A stretch of DNA of 64,000 nucleotides from Sparassis latifolia (GCA_018466975.1 CM031562.1:4340001-4404000); one strand, 5' to 3'; shown: positions 34,751 through 47,402, counted from the stretch's first letter. Notes: generated by a model from the sequence alone, not told the origin. Numbers and translations are program-made.

Positions 34751-35755
34751 ATGTCTGCTTCACATAAGGTCGTCCTTGTAACCGGGTGCAGCGCGGGTGG
34801 CATAGGATTCGCACTGCAAGTCATCAATTTGTGTCGGACTTAGTCGAAAAGCTGACCCCTTGGCGGGCAGGTGCGAGGAGTTCGCAGCGCGCGGATGCAA
34901 GGTGTACGCGACTGCGCGCCGTGTGCAGGCGATGGAAGGCTTCAAGCACGAAAACATCCAACGGCTGCAGCTGGACGTCACCAGCGAGGAGAACATCAGC
35001 ACAGTCGTCCAAACCATTGTCAACGAGGAGGGAAAGATAGACATCGTGGTCAACAACGCAGGGACTCCCTGCCATGGTTCGTAGTTTGCATCTGATATGC
35101 TCTGCATGTGCTAACCCGTAACTATGCACTTACAGGCCCATTGATTGATGTCCCCATAGACACTGTCCAGCGAGTCTTTGAGACGAACGTGTTCTCTATC
35201 TTGCGCGTCTCGCGGGCAGTTATACCCTATATGGCCTCGCGGAAGAGCGGTACGATTGTGAATATAGGATCCATCGCGGGTGAAATGTGTGCATGTCCAC
35301 CCGCAGTCACTCTCCCAGGCTAACCCAGACAACCCATCTTCCACAGCACCACCCCTTGGAGTGGCATCTACTCCGCGACGAAAGCGTGCGTCGAGAGGTT
35401 CAGCGAGTCGCTTTACATGGAGTGCCAGCCGTTCAACATCTCTGTCGTGCACATCTCGCCGGGCGGTGTGACCTCCAATATCGCGCAAAACATGCTCACC
35501 CAGCTTGCGCTGCCACCAGACTCGCTGTACAAGCCGTACGTTGACGCGATCATCATGCGCGTTAACGTGAGCCAGCAGCGCGCGATGTCAGCGGAGGAGT
35601 TCGCGCGCCGTGTGGTTGGCGCGGCCATCGCCCACCGTCCTCCGCGGTATATGACGCTGGGCACGTCGTCCTTCTTGTTCGCAATCTTCAAGTGGCTCCC
35701 GAGAGGATGGGTGTTAGGACGGCTATGGAAAATCTTCGGCTGGCGTGAAGAGTGA
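34751..35755 (+). CDS. Short-chain dehydrogenase, AYR1-like (1-acyl-DHAP reductase type)
   Basis: NADPH-dependent reductase of the classical SDR family; closest in pattern to 1-acyldihydroxyacetone-phosphate reductase of ether/glycerolipid synthesis. MSASHKVVLVTGCSAGGIGF holds the Gly-rich cofactor motif; then ALCEEFAARGCKVYATARR, the NNAG motif (KIDIVVNNAGTPCHG), NVFSILRVSRAVIPYMASRK, GTIVNIGSIAGEM (catalytic Ser region), and IYSATKACVERFSESLYME (Tyr-x-x-x-Lys). The C-terminus is hydrophobic with basic residues (FLFAIFKWLPRGWVLGRLW), as in lipid-droplet/ER forms. Intron 34816-34870 starts with GC (CT|GCAAGT) and is needed to give ALCEEF. Later introns are GT-AG. The gene looks intact and is the last one before the repeat-rich block. 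Confidence 0.87.
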
Positions 35756-35873
35756 CAAGGCGGCATAGCAGATGGATCGGTACCAATTCCCATGTCAGGG
35801 TGTTAGGGTGTCGCTGTTCTGAGCGAGTTTCCTTTTCTTGGGCTTCGAATCGCCGACTTTTATGGGTGTCTAC

Positions 35874-36996
35874 TAGTCTCGTGACCAGACGTTCACGTGC
35901 GACTTACCGAAAACGGACAGAAGAGAGGGTCGCACAGCAGAACGTCTGGTGAAAGTCTTATAGAGGGGGGGGTATGTACTATCCTAGGCACAGTTCTGCA
36001 AAGTGCGCATCAATATGCAAAATGCAAATATCTCGTCCAACTCTCAAATTTTCTTTGATAGGTTTGGTTAGTAGTTGTATGGACACTATCTAAACATGTT
36101 ACAACCCTGTGTATGATAATTTGTTGATGTGGAAACAAATGGGAGAGCAATTGCATGGTTATGCACCCCAATGTAAGTGCCGGAAATACAGCTGATATGG
36201 AAATCCTTCCTGCAGTACTCACCTAAAAATTTTACAACCCATAATATAAGCCTTTCTAACATGCAGCTACCTTCAGAGTGACCCCGATTGATGCCATGTG
36301 AAGTTGTTCTTGCTCTATGCTATGTTGCGAGAAAGACGCGTTACATCCATCCACCACAGCATGATGAAATTCAGACTCCGTCGCCCAAAGAGGCTTTGCA
36401 GAACTGTGCGTACCGCTCTGTGATCAAATTTGCCGGGCATGCCGAAGGGCGCTCATCGTGACAGGCTTGTGACAATTTTGCATTACCCTGCGCACTTGCA
36501 CTCTCGTCGCCGGAAGGTCTCCGAGAACATAAGTTCTGGGAATTTTAACATGCTACTTAGATAACCTTGTAGAGGGGACATTATTGCACATAGACTGCAA
36601 GTTTCAAGGGATATCATGAAGTTGTCAGGGAGCTACGAGCAGTACACTGAAAGAGTTTGCAGAACTATGCCTAGGATAGTAACGCTCTCCTGGCTGTAGC
36701 TCCCGCGCAGCGCGTGTCACGCTGGTCATCCCGCGTGTACCTGCACATCCATCCTGCCTCCTGCTGATAAATATTGTTCATGTATGCAACCATATATGCA
36801 CCCCGAACCCTATTCTAGGCATCGGTAACCCGTGGATGCGCCATGTTCGAGTTCGGATGTTTCGAGTTTTGGCTGAGGTCACGCCCATGTGACATACCCC
36901 CCCCCCGCCTATACGAAAGTCACCAGACATTCTGACACGACCCTCCACACAAATCCTAAAAAGGGTCGAATCTCAGAACGGCTGGTTACGAGACTA
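35874..36996. mobile_element. 1,123-bp TIR element without a transposase
   Basis: The left end TAGTCTCGTGACCAGACGTTC and the right end, read inverted, TAGTCTCGTAACCAGCCGTTC, continue as similar inverted sequence for about 110 bp including a C/G run and GGTATGT. A perfect 9-bp direct repeat GGTGTCTAC flanks it (35865-35873 and 36997-37005). A second inner inverted pair lies at about 35980-36005 and 36655-36682 (ACTATCCTAGGCA and CAGTTCTGCAAA types). The longest open frame is about 70 codons. The 9-bp target fits a Mutator-like origin. Confidence 0.88.
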
Positions 36997-38044
36997 GGTG
37001 TCTACGATCAACGTCTATTTGACCCCTCACTGCGATCTTGGGTATTTATGCTCTGATACTCTTTGTTGAGTCTGCTAGCCAAGTAGTGCCAGTTAGCTTT
37101 CCAGCTGTTTTGTTAAGGTTCAAGGAGTGCAGTACTCGACCGTAGGCCAGCCATATACCGGGAACGAACGATCGAGAAAGCTGGTCAGTGTGGTGATGAA
37201 AAGACCACATACCTGATCGTGACGCACCAACAACAGCACCGGTACTTGCGGCGACGTACACTGTAATAAAGATGAAAAAGGGCCTGTACTATCGTTGACC
37301 CTGAAGTGCAAAGTGGCCTAGTAGAGCGATCACTCAAACCTCACTACTCTATCTCTTAGTCTCCGAGATGCATCCGACCCTTTCGCAACCTTATGCGAAC
37401 TTTTGCAACTTCGTTCAACTTCGCTCAATTTCTCATGACTTCGCTCCGAGATTCGACATTCTTTCATCACTCATACGCCACTCTTGTGTCTCCCCACTGT
37501 CGGATACCACTTACCTGTTGTCCTTTGGTCTAGTCCGATGCGCCCTGGCCGATTTTCTTCTAAGTCTGTACTTTCCCGACATCGCACCACCTCTCTGGAT
37601 GTTGCGCCGACTTACTGGTTCATCGCACTGACTTATCGGTGTCGCACGATGATTGTGCCCTCTTGTTTTGCAAATCCCATTTCCTTTATCGTTTGACCTT
37701 CCCCTTTAAGACCCCTACCTTCGTGCTGGACCAGAGATGCCGTTAGAGTGTTCCATGTGGTTCAGGACAAGTAGCATATGTTTTCTTTTGATTTCTCTCT
37801 ACTTTACCATTCTTTTCTGTCACTAACGTACAACATTCACCTCTTCACTCCCTTTACCTATTTTTCCATTGGTCCTAGACCATTGCGACTCTTTCCAATG
37901 TCAGGATCCATCTTCCGATATTTTGCGACTTTCGCATTTCACCTCTCCCATTTTCCCCTCCTGTATCTACATCGATTATCATCGAAGACCAGTAGGAGGC
38001 TTCTCCCTTCACTTCAGATCACCGAGAAACTGCATTTATTGCGA

Positions 38045-38205
38045 TAGCGACTTCGAACTGTGATATACCCCACTGCAACATAGCGACACTGCGACACTGT
38101 GACATAGCGAGACTGCGATACTTCGAGACTGCGTACTGCGACTGTGATAGCAAACTGTGACACTGCGATAGTGACATAGCGATATAGTGATATACCACCT
38201 GCATT
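38045..38205. repeat. Degenerate short tandem array (GACACTGCGA/ACATAGCGA units)
   Basis: Units of 8-10 bp such as ACATAGCGA, GACACTGCGA and GAGACTGCGA recur with substitutions for about 160 bp. Boundaries are approximate. Confidence 0.7.
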
Positions 38206-38853
38206 AGTCTTAATCTGACTTTTGTGTTAGACTGACTGCGACTTCGTCGAGACAGCGAATACTGCATTCCCCCATAGTGTTCTACCTCCACAGATAGTTC
38301 CCTTCCCCTTTGCAATTTAGTTCATCTTTGCCTACGAGTTTGGCGAGTGTGTCGCGACTTTAGCTTCCTACCTCCGACTTTTGTGACTTTGTTGTAGATT
38401 GTCGCCCGACTTTGCGTTTACGTTGCGAGCCCTCATTTCTTTACAGGTTGCATCCCCCTTTGGCTTAGGTCGAGGTTCTGGGACCCACTTGCATTATTTT
38501 ACAGTTACGATGCCCTTCCCTCTCACACAGATCGCCCTGCTTCTTGTTTGTTTTAGTTGGGTTTAGGTGTTTGTGTCGGGTATGCACTCATCAGCACATG
38601 GCCGTCCTCCCTGCGTGCATGTGCCCGTTCTTTCTGTGTACTTGCATTCGCACTCCATGTGCACCTGTCCTCCCTGTGCACTCATGCCCATCCTCCCTGT
38701 GTGCTCACACTCATTCTCCCTGTAGCATAATATACATATATATTTTAATATAAATAAATCCATCTGAGGGCAAAAAATTGAAGAGAACCCGTGAGAACCT
38801 GTAGGTACCTGTGTAAAACTCGTACCCATGAGCGCGGGTACGATACCCTCACA

Positions 38854-38877
38854 GGTATGGGTATGGGTATGGGTACA
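38854..38877. repeat. GGGTAT short tandem repeat
   Basis: Three perfect GGGTAT units followed by GGGTACA. It is flanked by related words ACCCATGAG and GATACCC in the opposite sense. Too short and interior to call a telomeric relic. Confidence 0.8.
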
Positions 38878-39435
38878 GGTAAGCCTCAGGATACCCAGGA
38901 GTATACCCCTGCTCTGCACTAATCAAAGAGGGGAGATGGGAGTATCATGGAGAAAAAGGATCTCTAGATGATGGGGGAGTGGAAGCAAGATATGTGTCCA
39001 TGTTACAGAAGCACGCAGTGACCTAACACAAGGTCCAGTCCAGTCACACCTGGAGACATAATTGTCACAGGGAACGTCAATGGAGACCCCGTACACTTAT
39101 GTGAGAGTCATCATATTGTCAAACGTTCTTGCCGTCGCCAGAACCGAATCAATTGACTCATACAGCATCTACGAATTTCCGCCGGAACCATGGTCGTTCG
39201 TGGAAGATCTTGATCGGGAGGACAGTAGGTGTTAGAACGTTAGACACTAACACCTTTCAATTGAATGCCAATAGGGCAACCTGAGGATTATCAGTCGTCC
39301 TCAGAGTACCTAGTTAAGTCAGATACAGATTTCTGCTGTAAAAGCATGCCTCATTCCTGGACATGCCAGACTTGATTGCTCTTGGTCCAAAGATTATGAC
39401 GGTATTTTTCATCAATTATTCCAACGCTGTCAGCC

Positions 39436-39520
39436 GAGGTCATAACCGTCAGGTCCAACGTTGAGGCTCGTTGGACCTGACAGTTAAGGCCTCAACGTTG
39501 GACCTGGCGGTTATGACCTC
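39436..39520. repeat. Near-perfect 32-bp inverted repeat (hairpin)
   Basis: Arms 39436-39467 and 39489-39520 are 32 bp each and complementary except one base. The left arm begins GAGGTCATAACCGTCAGGTC and the loop is 21 nt. Part of the loop (GTTGGACCTGACAGTTA) resembles the right arm, so the structure may come from nested inverted duplications. No gene overlaps it. Confidence 0.95.
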
Positions 39521-41583
39521 TGCTGCCTCAACGTTGCGGCAGTAGTCTGGCGATAACGGTTTCGGAAGCGGACGATTCCTAATCAAGCAATTAGTCAGCC
39601 GGACCACCTCCGCGTCGCGATCTTGTGGTTTGGTGGCTGCAGGGGTTCATAAAATATTGTCGGATTCATTCCTTTCAGAAGTCCGCGCAAAAGGATTAAT
39701 TTTGCTGGTGGAGCTTTTCTACAGCCTCATACTTGCATTGCCAGCCCTTTTTCTGTTTGTGTCATTTCTTCGGGCTCGGACTATACTATGTATTGATGTG
39801 GAGATAAATTAAGTGTCGGCAGAGGTGTTTGCAGCCTGAAGAGGCGGCACGGCGAGTGGGAATCTGGAATACGTCAGGTGGTGTTCCATTTTCAGTAGGT
39901 TCCGCATTAGCCGCCCGAAAGTTGAGAGTTGAGCGTTACCTCAGTGCTCAGCGTTGCATCCACAAGCAGAAAAATCGGATAATCTTGAGTTCGAATGTCT
40001 GAATTATGCTGGGAATTGTATCCTACTGTGGGAGTTGTCTCTAAAGTTGAGTAATGCAGTTGCACTTGATTAATTGATGAAAAAAGCCTTATAAAAGATT
40101 GGGCCTTAAAGTGTGAGGGGTAGTCTTACAAGTCAGCCGTTCGTACTGTGCCGCGCGTCGGCGCCCAATTGTATGGACCATACTTAACGCGCAACTACGC
40201 CTTGCACGTAGTGTACATCCATTTAACGTGCAACTGACCTCCAGTCAGCATTCAATCAAAGTACAAAACGTTCAGTCAACGTCCAACCAACGTCCAACTG
40301 GGCGCCTATAAGCAATCCTCCAAACCTTGTTCAGCGTCTCACCGGCAAGGCCTGCCCATCGCCGCCTGGTGAGGACTGTCCATGGCTTGCTACTTTACCA
40401 TTACGTTGAAGAACAAATTCTTGTGGGGTGAACGGAATTTTTGTCTCCTTACAACTGTCGAAGATTGGTTGGAAAATCAAACCCGATTGACTGGGAGCCT
40501 AACCCTCCTCCATCCCTCACGCTCACGCTACGACGTGCCGCAGCACCCTGCCAGGATTGTATGACACCTCAATCTGTGCCCCTCACATGCAATCTTTATT
40601 GCGGAAGCCAACTCCCCGTGCACGTCTCTGATACACACTTGCCCTTTCTCCTGCATTTTTGAAGAAATCCCCAGATAAAATGTGCACTGAACGTTTCGAC
40701 ATCCAAATCAGGTTCCCGATTGCCCATATCGCCACGGCACGCAAGGCGGAACGCGAGGCAGCGCGCTCAAGGGATGTGTTCGCTGCTATTTTCGATGGTT
40801 TATAATAGTTTCCCCAACAGAAGGAAGGATCGGAGAGGAGGCACCCGATTGATCAACCTTCACCACGGCTGTGCGAGTAAACGTTCCTGCCGCTGACCCG
40901 CCAGCGTTAAGCTTCAGCGCCGTCTAATGTTGACTACCTTGTTGACTACCTTCTACAGTTATCATCGGTTAAACCACTCGGCCCTCCATGGTAATAATAG
41001 CCATGACTAAGCTTGTTCACGTGAGTACTCAAGCTTGGCAGAGGTGCAATTCCTCTCCAGGTCAAGAGATCTGGCAGGACAACAAGTCAGCACGCAGCTG
41101 CGCCGGAGCAGGCAGTGGTCATGTATTGTTGGCTTTCGCACTTCCGGGTGGTAGCCGCAGAACCTGGTAATCGCAGATGACCGCGGTGGTATGTACCTTG
41201 AAAAAACACCAGATACAACATCAGCCTTGGACGCGTTCAAAAGAGTGGTCGCCGCCGCCGCCGTGTCGCATGAGTAAAAATTCCTGCCATGCTTCAATAA
41301 CGGATGGCCTCATCGGCTGCGTACGTGAAAGACCTGACAGCCGGATGAGCCTTGCTAATCACAATGCGCTCTAGTGATTCTTACCTGCACTCCGTAAGGT
41401 GACGAAACGCAGAACAACTGCGGTAGATCCGCATCTCGAATCTGCACCAACATCGGAATTAAATGTGTTCGTGTCCAACTTACGAGTATCGTACTCTGTG
41501 AGACCATTCGAATGCGCCGCGTTTGTCTACCCATCGATCGAGTCAGCTCTTCTCTCGGGTCTGTCCAAATCACCTCACTTACG

Positions 41584-42110
41584 TATAACGTCCCGTTCGA
41601 CAGCGCCCCCGCAGTGTTGTTTATGGCGTACGGATTGAGCACGTTGTAGCTACTCGTGTCGGCCCTCTTCCGTGTCAGACAGGTTCCGATAGCTGAAGAT
41701 CGGAGCATTTGGGTCGAATGGACGGCCGTCAGCGCAGGTGAAAGCTAGTTCACTGCGTGAACTTGAGTGCGGTGAAACAGAAGGGGTTGCATACCCTTGT
41801 GCAGCGGGGGTGAACCAGTCTGAAGCGATAGCCAGTTGTCTATCATGCGAAGCAAAAAACTTCGACAAGTGCCCGCCAACCTGCGAAATGAGATCAGCGT
41901 TCAGTTCCCTTGGACAATATACCAGACCGTCCGTACCAGGCCATACGACTCCGGAGAAGTCGCTACCTTTCGCCGCCTTGAGCCAGGCGTCGGGCGCTGT
42001 TGCATCGTATCCTTCCTCAGACAGGTATGCAACAGCAGGGTCAATCATCGTAGCTGAGGCGCGGATCAGCGATTGAAAAAGTATCACGAGCGACCGATTG
42101 CCTCGCACCA
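41584..42110 (-). pseudogene. GH31 alpha-glucosidase relic
   Basis: Matches the fungal GH31 pattern in pieces: IDPAVAYLSEEGYDA then DAWLKAAKGSDFSGVVWPG, later SDWFTPAAQGY, then PNAPIFSYRNLSD and SSYNVLNPYAINNTAGALSN ending at a GTAAGT donor. The block with the catalytic Asp (W-x-D-M-N-E in this family) should lie between SDWFTP and FSYRNL and is absent. About 100 bp of foreign-looking sequence sits between VVWPG and SDWF, and the frame changes at least once. The rest of the enzyme is not found. It can no longer encode an active glucosidase. Confidence 0.6.
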
Positions 42111-42970
42111 TAATGCTGGTTGTGAGCATGGAGATAATGGAGCCTCGGTAGAGGAAGTGTTATGTCGTAGATAGCGCGCTTCCCACTCAGAATATCTGTG
42201 CGTGTTTTGTCTGCGAACGGCTACCTGCTAAGTTTTATGAATTTGTCTGCGATAACACATTGGTCCTGCGCCCCTCGAGACTCTGTGTCTGTCCCTACAA
42301 CCCAGCATGCATTACAGAACCTTTGTGTCAGTCGATCGACTTGGAAGATCGACTTTGGTCCTGATTCTAGTTTTCTGAGCGTTCAATATGCTCACCCTGC
42401 ACGGACTGCTGCAGCCACTGGCCATGTCTTTAATTCCATCTACTGCTCCTGCGATGAGTCAATCCATCCGTTGAGTCTTCCAGAGGCAGTCTCTTCCACC
42501 CCAAAGTGTCCAACGTATCTCGTCTGTCCCCATCGCCAACCTCCTCCTCTGAAGCACAATGCGGACTATAACATACCAGGCCTTCGTGCACATCCAATGA
42601 GACCTGCTGGCCCATTTGATGGACCCAGGCTTTCGACAACCCGCCGATCGCACACACGCATGAGTGAGGACCGTGTCCTCCTACAGTTGTGCTTCATTAG
42701 AGTGAGTATTTGACTGCGGCGTTTGCGAAAAGCCGAACCTGTACTCATGGCTTTTATTTTCTCAGGTTTCCATCTCAGTTTCCATGCCACAACAATCGTC
42801 CGTGCGTGTGATTCATGCCGCCATCACTCCTCATCACATTGCTGATAGGCGTGCGCGGGGAAGGGCAAAGTCGGCGGAAAGCGAAGCGAAGGCGAAGCCA
42901 CTGCCCCAGCAGTAATACCGGCGTCAGTACTTATAGACCCATAGTCTCTGCAGCGCAGGAGACTGACTTC
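42111..42970. other. No gene recognised between GH31 and POL1 relics
   Basis: One 171-codon open frame (42198-42713) gives a Ser/Pro/His-rich translation with no domain. The stretch just before 42970 (RARGRAKSAESEAKAK) may belong to the decayed N-terminus of the POL1 relic. Confidence 0.35.
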
Positions 42971-45900
42971 ATGGCTTTAATTTTAGGCGACATGGATTCC
43001 TTTCGCCCAAGCGGTGGGAGTTTGCGCAAGCGCAAAACACGGCCGGAACCTGTATATGATAAGCCGAGAACATCACCCCTCGCGCTACTGGCGATCACAG
43101 GGACAGCCATCCAGATTATTTTGACGCCTCATCTGACAGAATTAACGGCGATGGTGTCGGACCCTCAGCGATGACCAGTTTCTCAGCCCAAAGGAGAAGG
43201 CGAGGAAGGAGGCCATTGATATGGCGCCCGCTACCAAGAGGCTTGAGCGGATGAGCGTCCATAGCGGAGCGGACGAAGGCGACACGTCATTTGAAGGCCT
43301 GGACATGGGCGTGTTCATGGGCGTCGGCGACAAAGACATCAATGGCGACATGTCACTCAAACGAAGCGGAAGACTTGAGTGTACGCAAAAAATGCTTAAG
43401 TCTATTGACCGAAAGCTCAATCGCCAGGACAAGAAAGTCAAAGAGGGCGACACCCCATCGTGGCCCTCTGTCTATGACTCTCTCAGCGTGATGACCGATG
43501 ACACGCTGGGCCCACTCTCCACTTCTACATCTACATCTCGAGTACATCTGTCCTCGAGGAAGATGGTTCTCTGCGATTCATCTGACTTGATTATCTCGAA
43601 CATGAAGGGCATCCCTACTTCGTGGGAAAGACCGAGACAAGGTCTTGAAGGCCTGGTTATCATGTTGCGTCACTGTCGAAAACCTGCAGCGTAATCTATT
43701 CGTCCTATCCCGGCGCAGCGCATCGAGGAAGACGAGGCGAGAACACCTACGAGACCGATGTGGTGCCGAGATGAAACACGTATATGAGGACTTCGATTGT
43801 TTTCACAGGAAGGCTGGCATCAAGCGCCGGAGAGCAAAGTTCATCAAGAGGAAATGCGTGTTCGGAGAGAGGGCGTGCCAAAGGGAGGCACAATGGATGA
43901 AAGTTGTGCATGGCTTCGACGATGCGTCATCCCTCTTTTGTCGCAATAAGGTATACTCTGAAGTCGCGCAGAACCACAAATCTAGAGTAACGTGTCTGGC
44001 CCGAACTTTTCACGCATCTTGGTACCAACACAAGTGCCTTGAACCGCTGGTGTTGAAGCGCAGAACAATGGGTCGTGCTAGCTGCAAATCAAGAAGCCTC
44101 ACCTGGAACACAAGGAGTGCGTACATCCAATTCCCTTCTTTGATGCTTAACGCTGGCGTGTAGACATGCAGGTATCTTGGTGCAAAGTCGAAGCAGCGGT
44201 GTCGGACCCGAAAGACGTCAATGCATTCTCTGATCACGGACATCCAATTTCCCAAGGAAACACCGCCATTAACCGTGATGAGTCTCGGCCTCAACACCGT
44301 TGTCAATCACAAGGAGAACAACCGCGAGATTGTGTGTGCCACGGCAAGGATCTGGTCGAACTGTACATTCACGGATCTGTCAGCACATTCATACTAAAAA
44401 GTATCCTGTATGTAGTGCAAATTGACGATCCTACGCCTCCAGAGGCTCTTCCGTGTTCTGTACATACGTTTGTTCCACCTTTGGACCGCTTCCGCCAAAC
44501 TTCGAAATGCGCTGGGCGCAATGGCATAGGAGTCATCTCTCCTCATGAAGAGCAGTGGATGCTGCTGAACAGCTTGCTTGGTTCGTCTCAGACATCTCCC
44601 GACTGAAATATTCGCACTCCTAGTGACAATTCACAAAGCAGACCCTGATGTCATTGTTGGGCACGAGTTCCTTGGGGTCGCTCTGGACGACCTTATCCAC
44701 CGTATGAGAGAATTGTAAGCAGACCATTGGTCACGAATCGGCGGTTCAGGCGATCGAGATGGCGAATATCGGTAGGCAAGGGAGCAACCTGCGATTCATC
44801 AATGGGAGGTTGGTCTGCGATCTTGCTAGTGATGGTGCGAAGGTGCACAGAGCGTCCACGCATTGAAAAACTACAACACCGCGGATATACTATTAGGGCA
44901 TGATCTGCGTCCACAACGTGGTCGCTCACGAAATGTGCAAGACTCATCTCAAGAGTGAGAGGCAGGATATCGACCGATGATACTGCCAGCTACGCCGACA
45001 GTGGCGTCAGTTCGCGGACAGGCTTCTTACTTTCGTCCGGCATTGTGAACTAGATGCTTACTACTAGATGGTGCTGGCGGCCAAGGTACAGATGCATCGT
45101 TTGACGAGGCAACTGACGAATTTGGCTGGAAACTCATGGTCAGTTATTTTCGCTATTTTGCATGATTCCAGACTGACCGGCTTTGGTAGGAACAAGGCGC
45201 TCAGCGGTGGGCGTGCGAGAGAAGCGAGTAGATCTTGTTGCACGAATTCCATCGCTTGAAGTACATCTGTCCTGACAAGGTGTGCGGCAAGATGGCTGCC
45301 ACTGTTGAGAAGATCGAGGCGCGGGATATTGATGCAGAAGGAGGCAAGACGACCAAAGGCAAGCGGGATAAGTCTTGAACCCAAGCGTGGATTGTGGGAC
45401 AAGTTCATACTCGTTATGGACTTCAACTCGCTGTATCCGACTATCATCCAGGAGTACAACATCGACTTCATGATTGTTGACAGGATGGAGGATGAGGTGA
45501 GTGGACGTACAGTTGGGGAAACTGTAATATGCTGATGAATGAACTGATCAGGAGGGTGAAGAAAAAATCCCAGAATCACTGAGTCCTGAGGTTGCCCAGG
45601 GCGTTCTTCCCGTCCATTGCTACTCTTGTCAACAGGCGTAGGCAGGCCAAAAGTCTAATGAAAGACCGCAAAGCGACACAATCACAGTTGCTTCAGGTAC
45701 TATCAGTCACATCACGGGCAGTGGCGTGCCACTGATTATTTTCTGCAGTGGGATATCAAACAGATGGCATTGAAGCTTACAGCGAACAGTACTTGCGGTT
45801 GTCTGGGATTCGAGTACTCCAGGTTCTCGCCCTCCTCGCTGCCCCACGGCGTTCAAGGGTCGTGAGATTCTGGCATACTCGTGAACTAGCAGAGTCTCAG

Positions 45901-47402
45901 CTTGGCGTGCGTGGGGTCGAAGTTGTACTTGAAGGCTCTTCTGATTACGTTCGCAGGTTGTCTATGGAGATACGGACTCGGTCTTCGTTAATTCCAACGT
46001 CACTGAGCTTCCAGAGGCACTCAAGATATCAGCAGAGTCCCAAAAAAGCGGTCAATGGTCGCTACAAACTCTTGGAGATTGACCTCGATGGTATCTTCCA
46101 ACGTTTGCTCCTGTTACAAGAGAAGAAGTATGCGGCCATCAAGGTCGAAGATGGTGGACGACCATCCACAGAGGTGAAGGGGTTGGACATGAAGCGCAGA
46201 GGGTATTGTGCGTTATCTAAGGCGGTGTCTCAGTATGTCACCATTTCTTCTAGGAATGTGCGTAAACCAACACATTTTCAGATACGTACCAGACCAGATT
46301 CTGTCGGGAGAGGCGACCGAAACTGTCGTTGAGCGGATACAGAGTATCTCACAACTATGGCGAGGATATTCGCGCAGGCAAGATCAAGTTGGGCGAGTTC
46401 ATCATCCCAGAGGACCACCCTAATGCTAAGAGCCAGCCACATGTCTAAGTTGCTTTGAGGATGAAGGCGAGGGGCGGCACCGCTCGATCGGGTGGCGTTA
46501 TCGTTACGTATTCTGCGTAGGTGAGGCGGCGAGGTAGGCAAGACCGCTCAAGCTGAGTGGGCGAAGGATCGATGAGTCACGAAGGGCAGCGGCGAGTTGA
46601 AGATTGGTGAGTCCGTCGGAGGCCCTCGACATGAAATAGACACTGAAATTGTATTAAGACTACGAACATTATCTGGCACACCAAATCTTGCCTCCGATCG
46701 AGCGTTTATGTGAAGGACCGACCGGTCACGATTGGCGAGTGCCTGGGTAAGCAGTGAAACGAAGAAGAGAACGCTGCGTATATCCATTTCTAACTTAATA
46801 TGTCCCAGGGCTCGATGCAAGCCGATACCGCAATCCGGATGGGGCGGAAGAAGCGACGCCGGCACTCTGGATTCGTTGATGTCAGATGCCGAGAGATTCA
46901 AGGACACGGATCCGTTCGTTGTGCGATGCGCTCGTGCCAGGGTGAAGTTGCCTTCGCGTCTATCAGTGACAGAGAGGTGCCATGCCTGATCCGCCATTAA
47001 ATTTGGGAACTGCAGACTTATGTCTTATGGAATAAAGGCTTCGCTGTTGCTCCCGCTGGCCCGACATGTTCTGGGTGCCATGGCAAATTAGGGACAGTTA
47101 GTTTGCAAGTGCAACTGGAGGCGCAGATCCGGGAACACATCGCAATGTACTACGAAGGCTGGACTGTCTGTGATGACCCCACATGTAGTAACGGACACGG
47201 ATGGCGGGCGTGTATGGCGAAGATGTCTCGGCATGAATGCCACGGAACAGTGATGTTCGAGTGCGTCGCATGGCTCGAGGATGCGAAACTGGTGCTGGCG
47301 TGTCGTAACTGATGAACCAGATCCGGTTCTATCTCTCTCTGTTCAGCGTGGAGAAGGCGTTGAAGAGTGCAGCGAGGGCGAGACTAGGTGCGCTCAAGTC
47401 CA
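42971..47402 (+). pseudogene. POL1: DNA polymerase alpha catalytic subunit (POL1) pseudogene, near full length
   Basis: Blocks appear in the native order. N-terminus: ILGDMDSF and SLRKRKTRPEPVYD. Then NLFVLSRRS and WRAKF-type text, an exonuclease-proximal region (IMG.SCKS..., ADPDVIVGHEFLGVALDDL, DHWSRIGRFRRSRW), polymerase motif A ([19 protein letters not shown], 45418-45470), motif B ([18 protein letters not shown]; canonical Met-Tyr replaced), motif C (VVYGDTDSVFVNSN), and the C-terminal zinc region (SLQVQLEAQIREHIAMYYEG, CDDPTCSNGHG) ending SLFSVEKALKSA. Frames change many times and stops are frequent. Introns are still present, for example 45497-45551 (GTGAGT...ATCAG), so this is a DNA-level duplicate, not a retrocopy. 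POL1 is essential, so a working copy must exist elsewhere. Confidence 0.88.

Larger units (their letters stand above)
37006..41583. other. Gene-poor, repeat-rich stretch
   Basis: I find no convincing gene in this 4.5-kb stretch. The longest open frames (70-118 codons) are low-complexity (His/Thr repeats, Ser/Phe-rich) and lack domains. It holds pyrimidine-rich tracts (37.3-38.0 kb), degenerate short repeats (38.04-38.2 kb), GGGTAT repeats (38.85 kb), a hairpin (39.44 kb) and a weak inverted pair GGCGCCCAATTG/CAACTGGGCGCC (40160 and 40295). Confidence 0.5.

Noticed and set aside
37300..38500. Possible LTR retrotransposon in the pyrimidine-rich tract
   Set aside because: No long terminal repeats, primer-binding site or reverse-transcriptase text found.
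38854..38877. GGGTAT repeats as an interstitial telomere
   Set aside because: Only three units, and the motif is not the TTAGGG type expected in basidiomycetes.
40160..40306. GGCGCCCAATTG / CAACTGGGCGCC pair as ends of a small MITE
   Set aside because: 12-bp imperfect arms with no target duplication; could be chance.
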